Assembly (NCBI GenBank): GCA_030637665.1
Contig: DAOWGA010000113.1
Location: 1 to 5,335, forward strand
Length of the DNA stretch: 5,335 bases
Origin: Lysobacterales bacterium
Lineage (GTDB): Bacteria > Pseudomonadota > Gammaproteobacteria > Xanthomonadales > SZUA-36
Direction of reading: 5' to 3'
Shown one piece after another: positions 1-5,335 of this stretch. The notes beneath the pieces are model-generated. The model was given only the letters and a program-made list of their open reading frames with translations. It did no database searches and was not told the DNA's origin. The translations under genes and the position numbers were made by a program. The stretch's first letter is position 1, and each line of letters starts with the position of its first letter.

Positions 1-1859
1 GCAAGTTCGGGGTAGGAATAAACCGCGGTCATGCTCTTCCCGCTGGCCCATCCAATCTCGCGCTCATCTCCGCTTGCCTGGCTCGCGGGAGGCGTGATCC
101 CTGGAGCCGCATCATCTTGCCCGCCTGTCTCAATCGTGGCCATCAATCGGAGCAGACCGCCAGAGGCAGCCTCCGCTCCCACCGTGTCCCATTCCATATC
201 ATCAAATATGAACTGCGTACCGTCCGATGTGTCCAGCACAAATTCCAACTTTGCCGTGGCAGGATCGAAACCCTCGCCGCGCATGTCACGATGGGCGCGA
301 TCTCGCAATCCGGCTGCCACCCGCTTGAGCACCTGACTCAGGTTTTCGCCTTCGCTGGTTTGTATACGGCTCTCGTAGAAATGCTGAACATCCATCGTTG
401 ACGATCCGGCTGCACTGAAGACCGGACTCTCCGGAAACATGTAAAAAGCAGTGACGCCAGTGGCGGCTGCGATCTCGGCGGCGTGGAGAGGTCCTCCTCC
501 ACCATAAGCAAACATCACAGCGTCCTGCAGCGAGAACGAGCGTTTTTCGGCTTCGGCGCGTATCGACCTGGCCAGGTTCTCCGCCAACGCGGACCGAATT
601 TTGAGCGCGGCATCATCAATTTCTGTTTTCAGGGGGCGCGCGACCGTTTTTTCGACTGATTGCCTGGCTGAATCGATGTTCATGCGCCGCCGGCCTCCCA
701 GGAAATTGTCTGGTGAGATCAAGCCCAGGACTACATTGGCATCAGTGACCGTTGGCGCGCTGCTGCCCAGATCGTAGCAGGCCGGACCGGGCACCGCGCC
801 GGCGCTTTCTGGCCCTACCTGGAGTTGGTTTCCGTCGAGTGACACGATCGAACCGCCACCGCCGCCCAGCCCCACTACATCGATCATGGGCACACTCACG
901 TTCACTCTTTCGATCTCGGCATGGAAAGAGAGTTGCTGCTGACCGTCTTCGATGAAGGCGACATCTGTACTGGTGCCCCCCAAATCCATGGTAACGACGC
1001 GTCGCAATTCATAGCGCCGTGCAATGCGCGCTGCGCCGAATACACCAGCGGTCGGACCAGAGTTATAGGTGTTCAGCGCCTTCGTTTTCGCTACCCTCGC
1101 CAATCCGCCTGTGGAATGAACCACAAGCAACGGATGCCGATAGCCCAGGCGCCGCACGGCAGCGTCGCAGCGGTAGAGGTAGCCCACCAGCTCACGGTGC
1201 AAATACCCTGAAATAACAGCGCTGTTAAGTCGTTCCGCGTCAGTCCCGGAAGGGCTTACCTGATGGGAAAGCAGCAGGAATGGCCGACCCAGATAGAAAG
1301 CTGGCAGCATCGACTCGAACAGCTCCCTGGCCCGCAGTTCGTTCGCCGGATTGAGATCTGCTCTCTGCAACGCCACCACCAGCAGGCGGGCGCCGCCATC
1401 AAGCAATTGCTCTACTGCCGTACGAAATGATTCCTCATCAAGACTGGCAATGACAACGCCTTGATCGTCCACGGCTTCGCAAATCCCGGCGACCAGGGAT
1501 TTGTCCAGAAAACTCCCAATCGGAGCCTGACTGTCTTCATCCCCGCCATCCTCTGCGCCATCCTCCCTGGCGTAAAGATGATTCTCAGCACCTGCGCTGA
1601 CCAGCAGGCCAATCTTCGCGCCCTTCATCTGGACAATGGCGTTGGTAGCCGCCGTTGTCGCATAACGAATGACGTCCGTGACCTCAAGCAGATCCGACTC
1701 ATCTTTCCCCAGCCGCCTGGCGCCTTCCTCGATGCACGCCATGAAGCACTTGACCGGATCGTGAGGCGTGGTGTCCACCTTGACAGTGACCACACGGTCA
1801 TCCAGGCGAAACACGCCGTCAGTGAACGTTCCACCGGTGTCAATATCGATCGTATTCAT
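1..1859 (-). CDS. Hydantoinase/oxoprolinase family protein, HyuA-like ATPase subunit (acetone-carboxylase-like), C-terminus cut off by window edge
   Basis: I translated this frame by hand from the ATG at 1859 to the left edge: 619 codons with no stop, so the gene runs off the window. HyuA hallmarks appear in order. The N-terminal actin-like ATPase phosphate loop DTGGTFTD is at residues 7-14, and ATTAATNAIVQ is at about 67-77. NSGPTAGVFGA is followed by the second phosphate motif MDLGGTSTD at 291-299. Next come a five-glycine run GLGGGGGS at 330-337, VPGPACYD at 356-363, and YGGGGPLHA at 452-460. In this family HyuA subunits use ATP to activate a cyclic amide or ketone, usually with a HyuB partner, in the cytoplasm. 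The stretch KIGLLVSAGAENHLYA, instead of the usual GFRD-type segment, looks closer to acetone/acetophenone carboxylase beta-type subunits than to 5-oxoprolinase; this is a visual judgement. An acidic insert (EDGAEDGGDEDS, about residues 100-111) follows it. No good Shine-Dalgarno precedes the start, which suggests coupling to the upstream gene. A HyuB partner would be expected beyond the left edge. The family call is firm; the substrate is unknown. Confidence 0.93.
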   Translation of the reverse strand, partial: MNTIDIDTGGTFTDGVFRLDDRVVTVKVDTTPHDPVKCFMACIEEGARRLGKDESDLLEVTDVIRYATTAATNAIVQMKGAKIGLLVSAGAENHLYAREDGAEDGGDEDSQAPIGSFLDKSLVAGICEAVDDQGVVIASLDEESFRTAVEQLLDGGARLLVVALQRADLNPANELRARELFESMLPAFYLGRPFLLLSHQVSPSGTDAERLNSAVISGYLHRELVGYLYRCDAAVRRLGYRHPLLVVHSTGGLARVAKTKALNTYNSGPTAGVFGAARIARRYELRRVVTMDLGGTSTDVAFIEDGQQQLSFHAEIERVNVSVPMIDVVGLGGGGGSIVSLDGNQLQVGPESAGAVPGPACYDLGSSAPTVTDANVVLGLISPDNFLGGRRRMNIDSARQSVEKTVARPLKTEIDDAALKIRSALAENLARSIRAEAEKRSFSLQDAVMFAYGGGGPLHAAEIAAATGVTAFYMFPESPVFSAAGSSTMDVQHFYESRIQTSEGENLSQVLKRVAAGLRDRAHRDMRGEGFDPATAKLEFVLDTSDGTQFIFDDMEWDTVGAEAASGGLLRLMATIETGGQDDAAPGITPPASQASGDEREIGWASGKSMTAVYSYPEL

Positions 1860-1901
1860 ATCGTTTTTTTGATTCTTATTAAATTCATAAAGATTTGAAT
1901 C
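1860..1901 (-). other. Short AT-rich intergenic spacer with overlapping 10-codon mini-ORF
   Basis: This 42-bp spacer separates the URO-D-like gene from the HyuA-like gene on the minus strand and is much richer in A/T than either. No purine-rich ribosome site is visible before the ATG at 1859. An ATG at 1888 opens a 10-codon frame (MNLIRIKKTI) whose TGA (1858-1856) overlaps that ATG as ATGA, a geometry seen in translational coupling. It has no visible ribosome site of its own either. A weak inverted repeat with 5-bp arms (AGATT/AATCT, 1891-1902) touches the upstream stop codon. It is too small to be a terminator, so read-through into the HyuA-like gene is expected. Confidence 0.3.
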
Positions 1902-2705
1902 TCAAGCGGCCCGTCCTTCTTGCAGCAATGTCTTCAGTTCCTCAACCGTCGTGCCTTCAGGTACATCACCGACTGTAGTGACCGGAGGCGTATTCGAAGC
2001 GGCAGATTGATCAAATTTACCGAAAAGAGGACCCATGCCATCATCTGGAGACGCCAAGTCAAATACACAGTGTGCCGGAATGCCCAGCTCTTGATCTTCA
2101 GCTCCCGGCAAATTGAAAACGATGTAACTGGCGTCATAAAAATCCGCCAATTTTCGTACCGTCTTGTGACAACGCTGCAACTCCGCAGGCATGCCCGGCT
2201 CCATCTGCTCAATAAGCGCAATGCCATCCGCTTTCAAATCGAGCGAGGATCGAACCACGTTCCGGATCACATCGACTACGTAATCAGTATCGGCCCCGCC
2301 GGCCATGCCACAGGATTCAAAAGCGTCTTGCAGCTGAGAATAGAGCAATCCCGGCCCGGCGAAAGTGACCAAGATCATGGCTCTGTCGAGCAAATGGTGC
2401 CGCAGGGGTTGAATCGATTCGAGTATGGTGGCCACAGGCGCCGTTTGCAAAACCTCATCCGGAGGGTTCAATCCAATGCCGCGAACATCACAGGATGAAT
2501 TCATCTCACCCTGCTCTTTGAAGCAGGCAGACGCCAAAAGCAGAGGATCGAATAAACACAGTACACCGTCGTGACCGACCACGGTTTGTGTGTCTGCAAG
2601 GGCGCGAGCCAGGGCAGTTGGAGACTGTAACAACTGGGCCATCTCACGACCCGCGACACGTGCTGTGAATGCAGTCAGGATCGGAACGGATTGTGGTAGT
2701 TTCAT
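1902..2705 (-). CDS. URO-D superfamily (uroporphyrinogen decarboxylase-like) protein, short divergent form
   Basis: This is a complete 267-residue protein, soluble, with no signal peptide or membrane segment. Its N-terminal third resembles the URO-D superfamily, which also includes corrinoid/coenzyme M methyltransferases. ARVAGRE (15-21) is placed like the RQAGRY substrate loop of URO-D. LLQSPTALARALADTQ (25-40), then VVGHDGVLCLFDPLLLASA (42-60), matches the pattern in which the aspartate of 'FSDI' (here D53) binds the substrate pyrroles. Further on, ILVTFAGPGLLYSQL (111-125) looks like the 'GGPFT' strand, ADGIALIEQ (159-167) like the inner barrel strand, and FDLASP (215-220) and GDVPEGTTVEELKTLL (246-261) like the C-terminal barrel. 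Canonical URO-D has about 340-355 residues, and the late GHG histidine motif is replaced here by GDVP. True haem synthesis is therefore doubtful, and a methyl transfer or accessory role is as likely. The ATG at 2705 keeps the RQAGR-like loop; GAGG abuts it directly and is too close to be an ideal ribosome site. A six-codon frame (2728-2708) ends two bases upstream. The gene is probably first in an operon with the HyuA-like gene. Confidence 0.75.
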   Translation of the reverse strand: MKLPQSVPILTAFTARVAGREMAQLLQSPTALARALADTQTVVGHDGVLCLFDPLLLASACFKEQGEMNSSCDVRGIGLNPPDEVLQTAPVATILESIQPLRHHLLDRAMILVTFAGPGLLYSQLQDAFESCGMAGGADTDYVVDVIRNVVRSSLDLKADGIALIEQMEPGMPAELQRCHKTVRKLADFYDASYIVFNLPGAEDQELGIPAHCVFDLASPDDGMGPLFGKFDQSAASNTPPVTTVGDVPEGTTVEELKTLLQEGRAA

Positions 2706-2744
2706 CCTCAGTCCACCAGTCTTCGCATTGGGAATTTTTGTTTA

Positions 2745-2773
2745 TTTATGCGATTTCTATTCTAGGGTGACAA
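2745..2773 (-). promoter_or_regulatory. Candidate sigma70 promoter for the URO-D-like/HyuA-like operon
   Basis: Reading the minus strand, TTGTCA (2773-2768, five of six bases of TTGACA) is followed after 17 bp by CATAAA (2750-2745, four of six bases of TATAAT). Transcription would start near 2738, giving a leader of roughly 33 nt before the ATG at 2705. The spacing is ideal but the -10 box is mediocre. The -35 box overlaps the candidate -35 box of the divergent promoter. This rests on pattern matching only. Confidence 0.4.
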
Positions 2774-2796
2774 AACATTCAAGTCTATAATAATAT
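2767..2796 (+). promoter_or_regulatory. Candidate sigma70 promoter for the cytochrome-quinoprotein gene
   Basis: GTGACA (2767-2772, five of six bases of TTGACA) lies 18 bp before TAATAT (2791-2796, four of six bases). An exact TATAAT sits just upstream at 2786-2791, but with only a 13-bp spacer from GTGACA, so which -10 is used is unclear. Transcription would start at about 2798-2804, leaving a leader near 30 nt. The block GTCTATA...TATACAGAC (2783-2802) around the -10 is an imperfect dyad that could be an operator. The ribosome site before the ATG at 2833 is weak (GCGAGA, 2822-2827). Confidence 0.45.
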
Positions 2797-2832
2797 ACAG
2801 ACATGGCTGTTTTTTAAACGAGCGAGAAATCC

Positions 2833-4737
2833 ATGTCCAGGTATAAGCCACTAAGCCACAAAATCCTCGTGCTCTTGATTATCCTGCTGCTGAGCGCCTG
2901 TGAACGTTCCTCTCCCCCACCACCGGCGGACTCGCCTGAAACGGAATCAATGGCGGTCCAACAACGGTCTCCCGTGGAAAACTACCAGCAATATTGCGCG
3001 GCATGCCACGAGGGTGGTGTGCCAAAGGCGCCGCATAGCATTGTTTTTCAAATGATCGGAACGGAGGCCCTGCTCAAGTCGATGGTAGACGGGGTCATGG
3101 CCTTACAGGCAGAAGCAATGACCGGGGATGAGAAACTCCAACTCGCCGAGCACCTGGGCGGCAGTTCCCTGGAAAGCGTCAGTACACTTCCGGTCGTTAG
3201 CTGTGAGGCTGACGATTCACCGTCAGACATAGCACAGGTGCAAGGTGTCGCCGACTGGGGAATTACACCTGAAAACACCCGCTTCATCCCGGCAGCTACT
3301 GCCGGACTGGAAGCATCGGACGTTCCGCAATTGGGCTTGAAGTGGGTATTTGCCTATCCAGGTGCGACCCGAGCCCGCTCGCAACCCGTTGTTGCGGGTA
3401 ATACCGTATATATGGGCAGCCAGGACGGTACCGTCTTTGCATTGGATATCGATTCGGGTTGTGCACGCTGGAACTTCAGGGCGGATGCGGAAGTCCGCTC
3501 GGGAGTCACGATTGAATCCGCCAGGCCTGGCGACAGCGAAAGCAGGCCCCAGGCCTATTTCGGTGATTTCATCGGCAACGTGTACGCTCTGGATGCCGGC
3601 TCCGGGACACTGCTATGGAAATCCAGCCTGGAGGATCACCACAACGTCACCATCACAGGCTCGCCCAAATTACACAAGGATGTTCTCTATGTGCCAATGT
3701 CCTCCAGCGAGTGGGCATCTGCGGCTGATCCGGCCTATGAATGCTGCACCTTCCGTGGCGGAGTCGCCGCTTTTGACCGAACTGATGGCCGCATGCTGTG
3801 GAAAAGCCACACGATCCTGCAACAGCCGGAGTTGACCGGAAAGCAAAACAATCAGGGTGCAGCTACCTGGGCGCCGGCGGGAGCGCCCGTGTGGGGCAGC
3901 CTGACCATAGATGAAAAGCGCAACGTGCTCTACGCACCCACAGGCCAGGGCTATACCTCACCGGCAGTTAAAACCAGTGACTCCATCATCGCCTTCAACC
4001 TGGAAAGCGGCAGCATTGAATGGGTGTACCAGGCCACTCAGGGCGATGCCTGGAATATGTCCTGTTTTATCGGTGAGGCCGCGAATTGCCCGGAAGAAGA
4101 CGGGCCGGATTTCGATTTCGGCGCTCCGCCGGTACTACTCACGCTTTCCAATGGGCGCGATATTCTCCTGGCAGGACAAAAATCAGGCTTCGTGCACGCC
4201 CTGGACCCCTCCCGGCAAGGGGCATTGATCTGGAAAAAGCGAATTGGATTGGGCGGTTTTGCAGGCGGTGTCCACTGGGGCATGGCTGCACATGACGATA
4301 CTTTGTATGCACCGAATGCGGATACCAATTTCATAAATAAGTGGCACGGAGAAAGAACACCGGGACTGTACGCACTGAAAGCGGAGACCGGTGAGCAGAT
4401 CTGGTTTACCCCTGCGCCTGAGGTATGCACTGAGGAAGAAAAGCCTGCTTGTGATCCGGGCTTGTCTGCTTCGGTTAGCGCCATTCCAGGCGTGGTTTTT
4501 GCCGGTGGTTTTGACGGGCGTTTACGGGCTTATGACAGCGCGACCGGCGCCATAATCTGGGATTTCAACACGGCCCGGGAGTTCAATACGCTTTCCGGGG
4601 AAATTGCCAGGGGAGGATCGATCGAATCCGATGGTCCGGTCGTCGCCAACGGTATCGTTCTGGTTAATTCCGGTTATCTCTTTGGCGGTCGCATGGGCGG
4701 TAATGTGTTGCTGGCCTTTTCCGTGGATGGCAAGTGA
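2833..4737 (+). CDS. Cytochrome c-PQQ dehydrogenase fusion lipoprotein, polyvinyl-alcohol-dehydrogenase-like
   Basis: This complete 634-residue protein predicts periplasmic oxidation of alcohol groups, with electrons passed from PQQ to an attached haem c. Residues 1-23 form a lipoprotein signal: a hydrophobic core, then the lipobox LSAC with C23 as the lipidated cysteine, followed by a proline-rich linker (26-35). A small cytochrome domain follows, with haem motif CAACH at 55-59 and M89 or M96 as possible distal ligand. From about residue 140 a beta-propeller begins. Seven recognisable blade motifs end in tryptophan: ALDIDSGCARW (203-213), ALDAGSGTLLW, AFDRTDGRMLW, AFNLESGSIEW, ALDPSRQGALIW, ALKAETGEQIW and AYDSATGAIIW. 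ECCTFRGG (303-310) supplies the adjacent cysteines that form the PQQ-stacking disulphide ring in quinoprotein alcohol dehydrogenases. GPDFDFGAPP (424-433) is a plausible catalytic aspartate and calcium region. The start WGITPENTRF, the KWVFAYPG segment, the CCTFRG motif and the length all resemble polyvinyl alcohol dehydrogenase (about 640 residues). The real substrate may be another secondary alcohol or polyether. The ATG is fixed by the signal peptide. It diverges from the operon to its left. Confidence 0.92.
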   Translation: MSRYKPLSHKILVLLIILLLSACERSSPPPPADSPETESMAVQQRSPVENYQQYCAACHEGGVPKAPHSIVFQMIGTEALLKSMVDGVMALQAEAMTGDEKLQLAEHLGGSSLESVSTLPVVSCEADDSPSDIAQVQGVADWGITPENTRFIPAATAGLEASDVPQLGLKWVFAYPGATRARSQPVVAGNTVYMGSQDGTVFALDIDSGCARWNFRADAEVRSGVTIESARPGDSESRPQAYFGDFIGNVYALDAGSGTLLWKSSLEDHHNVTITGSPKLHKDVLYVPMSSSEWASAADPAYECCTFRGGVAAFDRTDGRMLWKSHTILQQPELTGKQNNQGAATWAPAGAPVWGSLTIDEKRNVLYAPTGQGYTSPAVKTSDSIIAFNLESGSIEWVYQATQGDAWNMSCFIGEAANCPEEDGPDFDFGAPPVLLTLSNGRDILLAGQKSGFVHALDPSRQGALIWKKRIGLGGFAGGVHWGMAAHDDTLYAPNADTNFINKWHGERTPGLYALKAETGEQIWFTPAPEVCTEEEKPACDPGLSASVSAIPGVVFAGGFDGRLRAYDSATGAIIWDFNTAREFNTLSGEIARGGSIESDGPVVANGIVLVNSGYLFGGRMGGNVLLAFSVDGK

Positions 4738-4749
4738 TCAGCTTCAGAT

Positions 4750-5335
4750 TTAATCGCTGTCCTCATCCGGCAGGCTGAACGAAACAATCGCATCACTGGC
4801 CGGGCTGCCAAACCACAAGTGGTGGCCGGTGACCATGGCTACATATTGTTTCCCACCGGCCGAGTACGTCATGGGCGTGGTCTGTGTACCGCCCGGCAGT
4901 TCATCTTTCCACAATTCCTCGCCGGTATCGATGTCAAAGGCCCGCAGATAGCCGTCCATGGTAGCCCCGATAAAGATCAGACCGCCTGCAGTGACAATGG
5001 GACCGCCGAGATTAGGCGTGCCCAGGTTCCACTCGATAGGCAACGGCAGCATCTTTTCAATAGAACCCAGGGGAACCCGCCACTCGATGCTTCCGGATTC
5101 CATATCCACTGCCAACAACTCGCCCCATGGCGGTTTCACGCAGGGCGCACCCAGCGGTGACAGCAACCATTCCCTGCGCACGCCATAGGGTGTTCCCAGC
5201 GCTGCAGCGACATCGATTCCTGCTTCCAGGCTTATGCCCACGATACCCTCGATCTGTTCCCTGGGAACCAGGATGACCACCTGCGGAACGTTGGTGGTAT
5301 TGACGATCATCCATTTGCGCGCCGGATCAAAAGCC
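4750..5335 (-). CDS. Membrane-bound PQQ glucose/quinate dehydrogenase-type quinoprotein, C-terminal fragment (start beyond right edge)
   Basis: The frame stays open to the right edge, beginning AFDPARKWMIVNTTNVPQVV, so the N-terminus lies outside; the ATG at 5310 is internal. About 194 residues are visible, ending at the TAA at 4752-4750. They track the C-terminus of Gcd-type PQQ dehydrogenases. A strand leads to VILVPRE. GTPYGVRREWLLSPLGAPC then PPWGELLAVD matches the E. coli Gcd segment GTQYG...SPFGLPC...PAWGYISALD. GTPNLGGPIVTAGGLIFIGA, DGYLRAFDIDTGEELW and LPGGTQTTPMTY follow in family order. Family members oxidise glucose, quinate or other polyols at the periplasmic face and pass electrons to ubiquinone. 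One oddity: where Gcd has AGGHGSFGT near the C-terminus, this protein has TGHHLWFGS. The catalytic aspartate and lysine lie upstream, out of view, so substrate and activity cannot be judged. It converges with the neighbouring quinoprotein gene, with 12 bp between stop codons. Confidence 0.9.
   Translation of the reverse strand, partial: AFDPARKWMIVNTTNVPQVVILVPREQIEGIVGISLEAGIDVAAALGTPYGVRREWLLSPLGAPCVKPPWGELLAVDMESGSIEWRVPLGSIEKMLPLPIEWNLGTPNLGGPIVTAGGLIFIGATMDGYLRAFDIDTGEELWKDELPGGTQTTPMTYSAGGKQYVAMVTGHHLWFGSPASDAIVSFSLPDEDSD

Noticed and set aside
1461..1898. Open plus-strand frame of 145 codons antisense to the HyuA-like gene
   Set aside because: The minus strand carries a full HyuA motif set here; the antisense protein shows no recognisable domain and is a shadow.
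1920..2498. Open plus-strand frame of 192 codons antisense to the URO-D-like gene
   Set aside because: It is basic and compositionally odd with no motif, while the opposite strand has a coherent URO-D-like pattern.
2708..2728. Six-codon leader frame (MRRLVD) before the URO-D-like gene
   Set aside because: Frames this short arise often by chance; there is no ribosome site and no run of identical regulatory codons suggesting attenuation.
4038..4484. Minus-strand frame of 148 codons inside the cytochrome-quinoprotein gene
   Set aside because: It lies wholly inside a strongly supported plus-strand propeller with blade motifs on either side.
4738..4749. Bidirectional terminator between the convergent genes
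   Set aside because: Only 12 bp separate the stops, and I see no GC-rich stem with a T-run here or just inside either gene end.
5308..5310. ATG at 5310 as the start of the right-hand gene
   Set aside because: The same frame continues upstream to the edge with family-like sequence (AFDPARKW), and a 186-residue protein would lack most of the propeller.

Overview
The window holds four protein-coding genes and no RNA genes, mobile elements or CRISPR arrays. Its moderately GC-rich coding, an Sec/lipobox leader, a periplasmic cytochrome-quinoprotein and a Gcd-type quinoprotein point to an aerobic Gram-negative bacterium, probably a proteobacterium. The sequence alone does not settle the genus.

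Layout: from the left edge to 1859 (minus strand) runs a long, uninterrupted N-terminal part of a HyuA-type hydantoinase/oxoprolinase ATPase subunit, whose closest look is to the acetone/acetophenone carboxylase branch; its C-terminus lies outside the window. Upstream of it on the same strand (1902-2705), 42 bp away, is a short protein with the fold signature of the uroporphyrinogen decarboxylase (URO-D) superfamily. These two likely form one operon. A 127-bp AT-rich divergent region (2706-2832) carries candidate back-to-back promoters. To its right on the plus strand (2833-4737) is a complete lipoprotein that joins a c-type cytochrome domain to a PQQ beta-propeller, strongly resembling polyvinyl-alcohol dehydrogenase. 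It ends 12 bp from the stop of a convergent minus-strand gene (4750 to the right edge), the C-terminal part of a membrane glucose/quinate-dehydrogenase-type PQQ enzyme.

How the genes may work together (inference): a periplasmic quinoprotein oxidises a secondary alcohol or polyol to a ketone, electrons leave through its own haem c domain, and the divergent operon encodes part of an ATP-dependent ketone carboxylase or hydrolase of the HyuA type that could process the carbonyl product. The URO-D-like protein is the unexplained partner. The second quinoprotein suggests a wider locus for periplasmic alcohol or sugar oxidation. No gene-free stretch exceeds 300 bases.
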